A stretch of 64,000 nt of DNA from Chryseobacterium sediminis (GTDB taxonomy: Bacteria > Bacteroidota > Bacteroidia > Flavobacteriales > Weeksellaceae): contig NZ_VUNZ01000003.1 of the NCBI RefSeq assembly GCF_008386505.1, forward strand, positions 372,001 through 436,000, given 5' to 3'. Below are positions 50,984 through 59,097 of the stretch, in pieces (the first letter of the stretch is position 1; each line of letters opens with the position of its first letter). The notes under the pieces are model-generated. The model was not told the DNA's origin. It saw only the letters and a program-made list of their open reading frames with translations, and made no database searches. The position numbers and the translations under genes are program-made.

Positions 50984-52222
50984 ATGAGAATATTAATCAT
51001 AGGTGAAGGCGGTAGAGAATCTGCTTTAGCGGCAAAGCTTCAGAATGACTCAAGAATTTCTAAAATGTTTTTTGCTAACGGGAATGCTACTACCGATGTA
51101 ATAGGGAAAAATGTTCATTTATCAGAAATCAAAGAACTTAGAGATTTCGCTATTAAAGAAAAGATTGATCTTACGATTGTAGGTCCGGAAGCTCCTCTTG
51201 TAGCGGGTATCAAGGACGAATTTAAAAAGCACGATCTTAAAGTTTTCGGTCCTACTCAAAAGGTAGCAAGCCTGGAGGGAAGTAAAGCTTTCTCTAAGAA
51301 ATTTATGCAGACCTATGATATCAAAACAGCTAAGGCGGTAGTATTTGATTCATACAATGATGCTAAAGAATATATTCAGACTCAGCAGTATCCTTTAGTG
51401 ATCAAGGCAAGTGGTTTAGCAGGCGGTAAAGGGGTGGTTATTTGTGACAACCTTGAAGAAGCTGAAGCTACCATCCACGACTTCATGATCAGAAGAATCT
51501 ATGGAGATGCGGGTATTCGTTTAGTTATTGAAGAATATTTACAAGGTTTTGAAGCGTCCATCATTGCTTTCTCTAATGGTGACAAGCTTTTCCCATGTAT
51601 CGCTGCAAAAGACTATAAAAAAGCAGGAAACGGAGATACAGGACCGAATACAGGAGGAATGGGTTCTGTGGCACCAAGCCCGGAATTCACTCAGGAGCAT
51701 TATGCTGACTTCGAGAAAAATATTTTAGAACCTACTGTTAAAGGACTTAAAGCTGAAGGTTTCGGATTTAAAGGAATCATTTTCTTCGGATTAATGGTTA
51801 CGAAAAACGGAGCTTACCTTCTTGAATACAACATGAGATTCGGAGATCCTGAAACTCAGGTATTGTTGGCTCTTATGGAAAATAATCTTTTGGATGTAAT
51901 CCAGGATTGTATGGATGGAAAAGACATTGAGCTTAAATTTAAAGACGAAAAAGCTGTTTGTCTGGTAATGTGTTCAGGTGGTTATCCAAGAAACATCGAA
52001 ACTGGTTTTGAAATCGTAGGAGAAGACAAATTAAAGCACAGCAAACTATTATATGCAGGCGCTGTTAAGAAAGGTGACAAAGTAGTTTCCAATGGCGGTA
52101 GAGTACTGAACATTGTGGCTACAGGAGCTACTTACGAAGATGCCCGCAAAAAAGTGTACGAAGATGCAGGTCATGTACATTTCGATTACGGCTTCTACAG
52201 AGAAGACATCGGAAAGTTTTAA
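50984..52222 (+). CDS. purD: Phosphoribosylamine-glycine ligase (GAR synthetase)
   Basis: Second step of purine synthesis. 412 residues with ATP-grasp fold: IGEGGRESALAAKL at the N terminus, VGPEAPLVAGI, PLVIKASGLAGGKGVVI, the GARS signature TGPNTGGMGSVAPSPEF, and YNMRFGDPETQVLL for metal binding. Complete. Own promoter upstream and a terminator downstream suggest it is transcribed independently of purH. Confidence 0.97.
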   Translation: MRILIIGEGGRESALAAKLQNDSRISKMFFANGNATTDVIGKNVHLSEIKELRDFAIKEKIDLTIVGPEAPLVAGIKDEFKKHDLKVFGPTQKVASLEGSKAFSKKFMQTYDIKTAKAVVFDSYNDAKEYIQTQQYPLVIKASGLAGGKGVVICDNLEEAEATIHDFMIRRIYGDAGIRLVIEEYLQGFEASIIAFSNGDKLFPCIAAKDYKKAGNGDTGPNTGGMGSVAPSPEFTQEHYADFEKNILEPTVKGLKAEGFGFKGIIFFGLMVTKNGAYLLEYNMRFGDPETQVLLALMENNLLDVIQDCMDGKDIELKFKDEKAVCLVMCSGGYPRNIETGFEIVGEDKLKHSKLLYAGAVKKGDKVVSNGGRVLNIVATGATYEDARKKVYEDAGHVHFDYGFYREDIGKF

Positions 52223-52233
52223 TAAAAATCACG

Positions 52234-52267
52234 AAAAAAGATTTGGAGCTATTCCAAGTCTTTTTTT
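52234..52267 (+). terminator. Terminator after purD
   Basis: AAAAAAGATTTGGA (52234-52247) pairs with TCCAAGTCTTTTTT over a 5-nt loop (one G-T pair), with a T-run. Confidence 0.8.
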
Positions 52268-52274
52268 GTAAAAC

Positions 52275-52375
52275 AGTTAAATAAGCAATAAGCTTTAAGC
52301 TACAGGCAGTATGCTTATTGCAATGTAAAAAGCTTATAGCCTGAAGCCTATTGCTTAAAGCTTATAATTAATCAT
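52275..52375. repeat. Long imperfect inverted repeat before guaA
   Basis: AAGCAATAAGCTTTAAGCTACAGGC (split as AAGCAATAAGC / TTTAAGCTACAGGC) on the left is partly complementary to GCCTGAAGCC / TATTGCTTAAAGCTTA on the right. Words based on GCTTAAAGCTTAT repeat several times. A different family from the ATCTGA repeat. Occupies the purD-guaA gap. Confidence 0.6.
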
Positions 52376-52394
52376 CATTTATCAATTATCAACA

Positions 52395-53924
52395 ATGAAC
52401 AACGGTATTATTATTTTAGATTTCGGATCCCAGTACAACCAGCTTATCGGAAGAAGAATCCGTGAGATGGGTGTATACTCTGAAATCTTACCTTACAATA
52501 CACCATTACAAGATATTTTAGCAAAACAGCCAAAAGGAATTATCCTTTCCGGTGGACCAAGCTCTGTGAATGCAGAAAATGCTCACCTGGTTGAAAAAGA
52601 ATTATACGAACAGGGAGTTCCTGTGTTGGGAATCTGCTACGGAATGCAGATGACGGCTCACCTTTTAGGAGGAAAAGTAAATAAAGGAGAAAAAGGAGAA
52701 TACGGTAAAGCAAACTTAGAGATCGTTAAAGAAAGTTCTTTACTAAAAGGAGTTACTCAGAACTCTGTAGTTTGGATGAGTCACTTTGACGAAGTAGGAG
52801 AATTGCCTGCTGGGTTTGAATTGAATGCAAAATCAGGAGTAATTGCTTCTATCTCTAACGAAGAAAGTAAAATCTACTGTGTTCAGTTTCACCCGGAAGT
52901 TTCTCATACAGAAGAAGGAGGGAAAATGATTGAAAATTTTGTTTTCGGAATCTGTAACTCAGAGAAAAACTGGAAACTGACTAACTATATCGAAAAAACA
53001 GTTGAGGAAATCCGTGAGAAAGTAGGAGACAACAAAGTGATCCTTGGACTTTCAGGTGGTGTTGACTCTTCTGTAGCCGCTGTTTTGATCCATAAGGCAA
53101 TTGGTGATCAGTTGACTTGTATCTTCGTAGATACTGGATTATTGAGAAAGGATGAAGGTAAGAAAGTAATGGATCAGTATGGAGAGCATTTCCATATGAA
53201 CATTAAAATGGTGGATGCTCAGGATAGATTCCTTTCAAAACTAGCTGGTGTTGATGATCCTGAAGCAAAAAGAAAAATCATCGGAAACGAATTTATCCAT
53301 GTATTTGACGAAGAATCTCATAAAATTGAAGGGGCTAAATTCCTTGCTCAAGGTACTATTTACCCTGACGTTATTGAAAGCCAGTCTGTAAACGGACCAT
53401 CTGCAGTAATTAAGTCTCACCATAACGTAGGAGGACTTCCTGAAGATATGGAATTTGAATTGTTAGAGCCGTTAAGAGAACTTTTCAAAGACGAAGTAAG
53501 AAGAGTAGGAGAAGAATTAGGAATTCCTCACCACCTGGTTTACAGACACCCTTTCCCAGGACCTGGATTAGGAATCAGAGTATTGGGTGCTGTAGATGCT
53601 GAGAAAGTAAGAATCCTTCAGGAAGCTGATGATATCTTCATTGAAGAATTATACAAGAATGACCTTTACGAAAAAGTATCTCAGGCATTCGTAGTGCTTC
53701 TTCCGGTAAAATCTGTAGGAGTAATGGGTGACGAAAGAACTTATGAATACACTGCTGTAGTTCGTTCTGCCAATACCATCGACTTTATGACAGCAACGTG
53801 GAGCAGACTTCCTTATGAGTTCTTAGATACTGTTTCCAGCAGAATCATCAACGAAGTAAGAGGAATCAACAGAGTAGCTTACGATATTTCAAGCAAACCA
53901 CCTGCAACCATTGAGTGGGAATAA
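52395..53924 (+). CDS. guaA: GMP synthase (glutamine-hydrolysing)
   Basis: XMP to GMP. 509 residues. The class I glutamine amidotransferase domain (1-190) has Cys in GICYGMQ and His/Glu in QFHPEVSHTEEG. The ATP pyrophosphatase domain has the PP-loop ILGLSGGVDSSVAAVLI, and the C-terminal dimerisation domain has HPFPGPGLGIRVLG and ends PPATIEWE. Complete. It closes the purine cluster; a terminator follows. Confidence 0.98.
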   Translation: MNNGIIILDFGSQYNQLIGRRIREMGVYSEILPYNTPLQDILAKQPKGIILSGGPSSVNAENAHLVEKELYEQGVPVLGICYGMQMTAHLLGGKVNKGEKGEYGKANLEIVKESSLLKGVTQNSVVWMSHFDEVGELPAGFELNAKSGVIASISNEESKIYCVQFHPEVSHTEEGGKMIENFVFGICNSEKNWKLTNYIEKTVEEIREKVGDNKVILGLSGGVDSSVAAVLIHKAIGDQLTCIFVDTGLLRKDEGKKVMDQYGEHFHMNIKMVDAQDRFLSKLAGVDDPEAKRKIIGNEFIHVFDEESHKIEGAKFLAQGTIYPDVIESQSVNGPSAVIKSHHNVGGLPEDMEFELLEPLRELFKDEVRRVGEELGIPHHLVYRHPFPGPGLGIRVLGAVDAEKVRILQEADDIFIEELYKNDLYEKVSQAFVVLLPVKSVGVMGDERTYEYTAVVRSANTIDFMTATWSRLPYEFLDTVSSRIINEVRGINRVAYDISSKPPATIEWE

Positions 53925-53948
53925 TCCTTGACTTGAATTTGAAATATA

Positions 53949-53978
53949 AATCCTGCCCTTTTTGGGTGGGATTTTTTG
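53949..53978 (+). terminator. Terminator after guaA
   Basis: ATCCTGCCC (53950-53958) pairs with GGGTGGGAT (53964-53972) with two wobble pairs, then TTTTTT. Confidence 0.75.
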
Positions 53979-54218
53979 TTACCAATCCTGTCTTAGAATG
54001 ATTCCTATACTTAAAAAGTATATTAATATTAAGAAGATTAGTCCATTCATAAGATACAAGATTATTTTTTTGTTATGCTGATGAATGATATAAAAATTAA
54101 TAATTAAAATAAGCAGAATAACCGGAGTAAATTCAAGGAAAAAATCTGATTGGAAATACATTGATAATATCAAATAAATCAATGATATCATTAAATTAAT
54201 TATTGAAATTCTTTTCAT
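53979..54218 (-). CDS. Small membrane protein of unknown function
   Basis: 79 residues with three hydrophobic segments (INLMISLIYLILSMYF, FTPVILLILIINFYII, YLMNGLIFLILIYFLSIGIIL) and a basic N terminus (MKR). No family recognised. Its start lies 23 bp inside the end of the preceding gene on the same strand, so the two are probably translated together. Lower GC than the neighbouring purine and nitrilase genes, which suggests weaker conservation. Confidence 0.6.
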   Translation of the reverse strand: MKRISIINLMISLIYLILSMYFQSDFFLEFTPVILLILIINFYIIHQHNKKIILYLMNGLIFLILIYFLSIGIILRQDW

Positions 54219-54663
54219 GGATTACTACATCTTTCCAATTTCCTTTACAGCTGTCTTTCCAGGCTTGAAGAAACTTATCATTATTAAAAATGCGTTCAGG
54301 GATTAATGTGAAAATATATTTTCTGGAATTTTTTTCCTTGTCTACTGCATAAAAGAAAGGTGAATTTTTTTGCTTAATAATTCTGTCACCAATATTTATA
54401 CTATCGACATATTCACCTAGATTCACCAATGTGTCAAATTTATTTTTCCTTAATATTTTGACAAAGGAAAAAACATTTTTCTTTAGATCAACTTTTTTAA
54501 TAATTGTTCCGTCAAAGGATGCTTTAATGTCAGCAATGGTGAATTTATCGCCACCACTACCATCATCAGGTTTTGTAATCTGATAAATAAAAACAATGAG
54601 AAATACAGCAGAAAATATTAAGAATAAATTTATTTTTTTCTGATCAGAAAGGTTTTCAAACAT
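54196..54663 (-). CDS. Membrane-anchored protein of unknown function
   Basis: 155 residues. A short cytoplasmic start (MFENLSDQKK), one membrane helix (INLFLIFSAVFLIVFIYQI), then a soluble domain of about 120 residues: SFDGTIIKKVDLKKNVFSFVKIL, NLGEYVDSINIGDRIIKQKNSPFFYAVD. The strand pattern and VDSINIGDRIIK/KNSPFFYAV suggest a small beta domain in the periplasm. I do not recognise a named family. Overlaps the small membrane protein gene by 23 bp. Convergent with guaA. Confidence 0.65.
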   Translation of the reverse strand: MFENLSDQKKINLFLIFSAVFLIVFIYQITKPDDGSGGDKFTIADIKASFDGTIIKKVDLKKNVFSFVKILRKNKFDTLVNLGEYVDSINIGDRIIKQKNSPFFYAVDKEKNSRKYIFTLIPERIFNNDKFLQAWKDSCKGNWKDVVIHEKNFNN

Positions 54664-54741
54664 AGATTATCTGTGATAAATATTTTTACTACTGTGAATT
54701 ATTGAAATTAATTTTCCTAAATTTAAGTAAAATTACATCAA

Positions 54742-56250
54742 ATGCAAATAGAAACAAGAAACCTGACTCTTCAGGATTATGATGAACTGGCGGAAACGAT
54801 GAAAAGGGCCTACCCGCAAATGTCGGAATCCATTTGGTCCAAAAAAAGTATTGATAAGCTTACAAAAATGTTCCCTAACGGGCAGATTTGTATTACAGTA
54901 GATGGAAAACTGGCTGCTGTAGCACTTTCGATCATTGTCAATTATGATGAATTCGGAGATGATCATACTTATAGTGATATTACCGGAAATTACACGTTCA
55001 ATACCCATACTTCTACTGGAAATGTTCTGTACGGAATTGAAGTTTTTGTAGATCCTGAATTTCGTGAACTACGTTTGGGAAGAAGATTGTATGATGCCCG
55101 AAAAGAACTTTGCGAATTATTAAACTTAAAATCTATTATCCTTGGCGGAAGAATCCCGAATTATCATAAATACAGCCACGAGCTTTCCGCAAGAAATTAT
55201 ATCCGAAAAGTAAGAGATAAAGAGATCTATGATCCTGTACTGTCTTTCCAGCTTTCCAATAACTTTCTTCCGATAAAAATCCTGAAGAAATATCTGCCCG
55301 AAGATGAAGCTTCCAGAGAAAATGCAGTTCTTTTACAATGGAATAACATCTATTACAGCAGAAAACCGAATACGATGCAGGACAGCATTATCCGTCTCGG
55401 ATTGGTTCAATGGCAGATGAGGACCTTCAAAGACATTGAAGCCTTTTATGAGCAGGTAGAATTCTTTGTGAATGTGATGGGAGATTACAAATCAGATTTT
55501 GTGCTGTTCCCGGAACTGTTCAACACACCTTTGCTGGCTCCTTTCAATAGCCTTTCCGAAAGAGACAGTATGATAGAGCTGGCTAAGCTTACCGAACAGA
55601 TCAAGAATAAAATTTCAGAGCTGGCAATCAGCTACAACGTGAATATCATTTCAGGAAGTATGCCTGTTTTTGATAATGACAATAATGATTTATATAACGT
55701 AAGTTATCTTCTTCACCGTGATGGGCGTATGGATGAATACAGAAAGATTCACATCACCCCGAATGAAAAGAGATACTATGGAATGAAAGGAGGAAATGAA
55801 ATCAAAGTTTTTGATACCGACTGCGGGAAAATAGGTCTTGTCATCTGCTATGACGTAGAATTCCCGGAATTACCAAGGATTTTAGCAGATCAGGGAATGA
55901 AAATCCTGTTTGTCCCTTATTTGACAGATACCCAGAATGCCTACATGAGAGTACGTCATTGCGCTGCGGCCAGAGCTATAGAAAATGAATGTTATGTAGC
56001 AATTGCCGGCTGTGTAGGTAACCTTCCGAAGGTAAATAATATGGATATCCAGTTTGGGCAGGCTGCCGTTTTTACCCCTTCAGACTTTGCTTTTCCATCC
56101 AATGCGGTAAAAGGAGAAGCCACCCCTAATACGGAAATGACTCTGATTGTTGATGTAGACCTGAACTTATTGAAAGATCTTCATCATAACGGCTCTGTTC
56201 AGGTGATGAAAGACCGCAGGAAAGATTTGTATGAAACCTATCTTAAATAA
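54742..56250 (+). CDS. GNAT acetyltransferase fused to carbon-nitrogen hydrolase
   Basis: 502 residues. N-terminal GNAT-like domain (1-about 215): IEVFVDPEFRELRLGRRLYDARKELC includes the acetyl-CoA loop pattern R-x-L-G-R-R. C-terminal nitrilase-superfamily domain (about 220-500) with the complete Glu-Lys-Cys triad: Glu in VLFPELFN, Lys in YRKIHITPNE, Cys in GLVICYDVEFPE. This fusion occurs in many Bacteroidota; the substrate (an amide) and the role of the acetyltransferase are not established to my knowledge. Single gene with a terminator. Confidence 0.93.
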   Translation: MQIETRNLTLQDYDELAETMKRAYPQMSESIWSKKSIDKLTKMFPNGQICITVDGKLAAVALSIIVNYDEFGDDHTYSDITGNYTFNTHTSTGNVLYGIEVFVDPEFRELRLGRRLYDARKELCELLNLKSIILGGRIPNYHKYSHELSARNYIRKVRDKEIYDPVLSFQLSNNFLPIKILKKYLPEDEASRENAVLLQWNNIYYSRKPNTMQDSIIRLGLVQWQMRTFKDIEAFYEQVEFFVNVMGDYKSDFVLFPELFNTPLLAPFNSLSERDSMIELAKLTEQIKNKISELAISYNVNIISGSMPVFDNDNNDLYNVSYLLHRDGRMDEYRKIHITPNEKRYYGMKGGNEIKVFDTDCGKIGLVICYDVEFPELPRILADQGMKILFVPYLTDTQNAYMRVRHCAAARAIENECYVAIAGCVGNLPKVNNMDIQFGQAAVFTPSDFAFPSNAVKGEATPNTEMTLIVDVDLNLLKDLHHNGSVQVMKDRRKDLYETYLK

Positions 56251-56251
56251 C

Positions 56252-56282
56252 AAAACAGAATGCATTAGCATTCTGTTTTTAT
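56252..56282. terminator. Terminator between nitrilase fusion and Cys-rich peptide genes
   Basis: AAAACAGAATGC (56252-56263), loop ATTA, complement (56268-56279), T-run after it and A-run before it; works for both convergent genes. Confidence 0.87.
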
Positions 56283-56312
56283 TTTACCTAAAATTTTCTT
56301 TGAGTGAACTGA

Positions 56313-56477
56313 TTACATGTACTGAGGACATACTACAGCAGGGCAGATCAGTTTTGGACATCTTGGTCTTCCGTCTGTAGGACAGCATTGGTTTGAGCAG
56401 TTTCCGATAATGATTCCGCTTCCTGCAATCCCTTTTAATTGCTCTCTTGAAAGTTTGTTGTTACGTAAATTTTTCAT
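56313..56477 (-). CDS. Small Cys-rich leader-type (bacteriocin-like) peptide
   Basis: 54 residues from ATG 56477 (the longer frame start is unlikely). The N terminus MKNLRNNKLSREQLKGIAG is the typical short charged leader of Bacteroidota bacteriocin-like peptides, ending in a small-residue site (AGSG) where a double-glycine-type cut could occur. The mature part, about 33 residues, has six cysteines (NC, CC, RC, IC, VC) and many prolines. No transporter, peptidase or modifying enzyme is adjacent. Whether it is secreted, metal-binding or antimicrobial is unknown. A terminator follows downstream. Confidence 0.75.
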   Translation of the reverse strand: MKNLRNNKLSREQLKGIAGSGIIIGNCSNQCCPTDGRPRCPKLICPAVVCPQYM

Positions 56478-56687
56478 GTTGTAATACTTTTGGTTTGTTT
56501 TATTTGTACGCTGTAAATATATCAATTTTTATGATATATGATGTATTTTGTAATTATTGATGTATTTAATTCTTTAAAACATTGATTATGTGTTTCTGTT
56601 TTTAACTTTATGCGCTGGTGTAGTTGTAATAATTCTTTTCATAAAGGAACAATTTTTGGAGTAAATTGCACTTACTATTGAAACACT

Positions 56688-58334
56688 ATGTTTGACAAGC
56701 AGCAAAGAAAACTGAAAAGATCCGCAAGATTGATTTCCGTATTGAGTAAATATGGATTCAAAGATATGCTGGCAAGGATGAATGGAGGAAATAAGCAGGA
56801 AGAAACTACCAGTTCAGATGAAATTATATCAAAAGGAACCGTTTATGAAAGAATAAGACTGGCTCTTGAAGAGCTAGGCCCTACTTTTGTAAAATTGGGT
56901 CAGACATTCAGTAACAGAGAAGATCTATTACCCCCGGAATTGATTCAGGAGCTGCAGAAACTTCAGGACAAAGTGGAAACAGTAGATATGGACGTAGAGG
57001 AAGCGCTGGAAAGTGAATTCAATATTTCCGTGAAAGACTATTTCCGTGAAATTCAGAAACAGCCTCTGGCTACAGCTTCCATTGCTCAGGTGTATAAAGC
57101 AGTTTTGCTTGATGGCAGTCCGGTGATTTTAAAATTGAGAAAACCTGATGTACAGTCAGTTATTGAGGATGATTTACTTCTGATCAAAGACATTGAAAAG
57201 CTGATCTCTGCCTATTCCGAAATAGGAGAAAAACTCAATCTGAAACAAGCCATTTCTACCTTTGAAAGATCATTGCTTGAAGAGGTTTCTTTGACTAATG
57301 AAAGAAATAATATACTGCAGTTCCGTCTGAACTTTAAGAATAATAAAGAAACATATGTTCCTAAAGTCTATGAAGAATTTTCCAACAACAATATTCTTTG
57401 TATGGAATTCATCGACGGGATAAAGGTTACGGACAAATCAGTGCTTCTGGCAAATGGTATTGACCCTGTAAAAGTTTCCGAAGCAGGATTAAGACTGTTT
57501 GTATCACAAATCCTAGACTATGGTTTCTTCCATGCTGATCCTCACGCCGGTAATATTTTAGTTAAAAAAGACGGTAAAATAGTCTTCATAGACTTTGGGG
57601 CGGTAGGAAAAATTCAGCCTAATGATAAAGAAATTCTTGAAAACCTTATCGTAAGTTTTGTAGCCAAAAACTCCCATAAAATAGTCCGGTCACTCAAAAA
57701 AATGGCCATAAGCTATGAAATCCCGGATGAAAGACGGTTTGAAAATGACGTAGAAGATATTTTGAATTTTGTTCACAGCTCATCACTGCAGGATATTAAT
57801 GTGCAGGTAATCATCAACAAGATGAAGGATATTTTAAAGGACAACAGACTCTATATGCCGGATTATTTCTATCTTTTATTCAAAGGGATCAGCTTAATAG
57901 AAGGCGTGGGAAGAAGTATTAATCCTGATCTGGATATTGTTAAAAGTCTCCATCCTTACACGAAAAAGATTTTCACCAAAAAAATAAATCCTAAAAATCT
58001 TTTAAAAACAGGGATGGACAGAATGATGAATTTTACAGATAATGTAGATGAAATCCCGAAAGAACTTCGTTCTGTTCTTCAAAAACTAGATGAAAACAAA
58101 TTTACGGTTTCCAGTGAAATCAAAAATATAGACAAAACCAACCAGCTGATCAAATCCAGTGTGGTCAATCTGATTCTGGCCATGATCTTAGGGGCAAATA
58201 TCATTGCAACAGCCATCGTTTTTAGTTCAGAATCCGGTCCGAGAATAGGAGAGTTGTCTTTAGTGGCAGTCTTGGGTTTTGTTTTTTCAATTATTTTAGT
58301 GTTAATACTTTTACTGAGAGTGACAAGAAAGTAA
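56688..58334 (+). CDS. UbiB/ABC1-family (AarF) kinase-like protein
   Basis: 548 residues. Family hallmarks: the KxGQ motif in PTFVKLGQTFSNREDLLP, the Ala-rich nucleotide loop ASIAQVYKA, LEEVSLTNERNN (ExD-like), FFHADPHAGNILV (catalytic loop) and FIDFGAVG (DFG). Two membrane helices end the protein (LILAMILGANIIATAIVF and LVAVLGFVFSIILVLILLL). UbiB supports quinone synthesis through ATPase activity; here that would be menaquinone or lipid transport, unproven. The 210-bp upstream gap is AT-rich, and the gene is followed by a repeat. Confidence 0.93.
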   Translation: MFDKQQRKLKRSARLISVLSKYGFKDMLARMNGGNKQEETTSSDEIISKGTVYERIRLALEELGPTFVKLGQTFSNREDLLPPELIQELQKLQDKVETVDMDVEEALESEFNISVKDYFREIQKQPLATASIAQVYKAVLLDGSPVILKLRKPDVQSVIEDDLLLIKDIEKLISAYSEIGEKLNLKQAISTFERSLLEEVSLTNERNNILQFRLNFKNNKETYVPKVYEEFSNNNILCMEFIDGIKVTDKSVLLANGIDPVKVSEAGLRLFVSQILDYGFFHADPHAGNILVKKDGKIVFIDFGAVGKIQPNDKEILENLIVSFVAKNSHKIVRSLKKMAISYEIPDERRFENDVEDILNFVHSSSLQDINVQVIINKMKDILKDNRLYMPDYFYLLFKGISLIEGVGRSINPDLDIVKSLHPYTKKIFTKKINPKNLLKTGMDRMMNFTDNVDEIPKELRSVLQKLDENKFTVSSEIKNIDKTNQLIKSSVVNLILAMILGANIIATAIVFSSESGPRIGELSLVAVLGFVFSIILVLILLLRVTRK

Positions 58335-58339
58335 AACGA

Positions 58340-58418
58340 TAAATCTCCATTATATCCCGAATTATGTATCCCGTATCCCGAAAACGCGCAACCCGCATCT
58401 AAAAACCCAAAAACCAAA
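58340..58418. repeat. ATCCCG-word repeat
   Basis: TATATCCCGAATTATG, TATCCCGTATCCCGAAAACG and CAACCCGCATC follow each other between the UbiB gene and the next. Similar strings of 'atcccg/acccg' occur as dispersed intergenic elements in related genomes; only one copy here. Confidence 0.5.
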
Positions 58419-58928
58419 ATGAAAACACTTATTGTAACAGCAATCACCGTATTCAGCTCATGTTGTATGGCTCAGGAAGCCAATGGAGAAAATATCCATG
58501 GAGATTTTGACGGAAACGGAACCAAAGAATATGCCTATACAAAAGTCAGTGACTGTGGTGACGAATGTGAAGGAAAGTGCGAAACAACGATTTATTTCAG
58601 TGATAAAAAAATAAAACCTATAACAATTTCACCAGCCAATCAGGGAAGTCTGTATAATCTTGGAGACCTTAATGGTGACGGAAAAGAGGAGATAGGGTTT
58701 TATCCGAATTGGTGTACCAGCTGCTGGCATCCGTTCTATGTATATACTTTAAGTAAAACAGGCTGGAAACCATTACTACCATCTATTTCAACGCATTGTA
58801 ATCAGTGGGAAGAAGATAAGTTTCCCATCAAAAAAGATCCGAAAAAGAAAGGCTATGTTATTGTTACCTCGAGCAAATGGGAAGATGATGACATTAAAAT
58901 CAAGGTCAATAGCGTAAAAGTAAATTAA
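58419..58928 (+). CDS. Secreted FG-GAP/EF-hand-like repeat protein, Cys-rich
   Basis: 169 residues with a signal peptide (to about CCMAQ, residue 19). Two short calcium-loop-like segments: HGDFDGNGTKEYAY and LGDLNGDGKEEIGF, as in FG-GAP/VCBS and dockerin-like repeats (D-x-[DN]-G-[DN]-G). The mature part has seven cysteines (DCGDECEGKC, NWCTSCWH, THC). Function unknown; probably periplasmic or surface with bound calcium. Start chosen at MKTLIV, directly after the repeat. Confidence 0.75.
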   Translation: MKTLIVTAITVFSSCCMAQEANGENIHGDFDGNGTKEYAYTKVSDCGDECEGKCETTIYFSDKKIKPITISPANQGSLYNLGDLNGDGKEEIGFYPNWCTSCWHPFYVYTLSKTGWKPLLPSISTHCNQWEEDKFPIKKDPKKKGYVIVTSSKWEDDDIKIKVNSVKVN

Positions 58929-58934
58929 GGAGTT

Positions 58935-59055
58935 GATTTGTTGCTGGTTGTTAGTTAATTAGTTGTTTTCGGATCACTAAAGTTTTTTGTTTTTTATCTT
59001 GAAGAAAATTGACAATTCACTTGCGAAGCAAAATTCACTATTGACCAATTCCTTG
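58935..59055. repeat. Intergenic repeat, copy 2 (ATTCACTTGC family)
   Basis: TTGTTGCTGGTTG at the left and ATTCACTTGCGAAGC, then AAAATTCACTATTGACC, at the right. Same blocks and order as 14223-14345, 44 kb away. Just upstream of the helicase promoter. Confidence 0.72.
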
Positions 59056-59085
59056 CCTCTAATTTTTAACTTGTAATTAAATACC

Positions 59086-59093
59086 TATCTTTG
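59086..59093 (+). promoter_or_regulatory. -7 element of the DEAD-box helicase gene
   Basis: TATCTTTG ends 4 nt before the ATG at 59098, predicting a leaderless mRNA. No TTG at the usual -33 distance. Confidence 0.55.
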
Positions 59094-59097
59094 CAAA

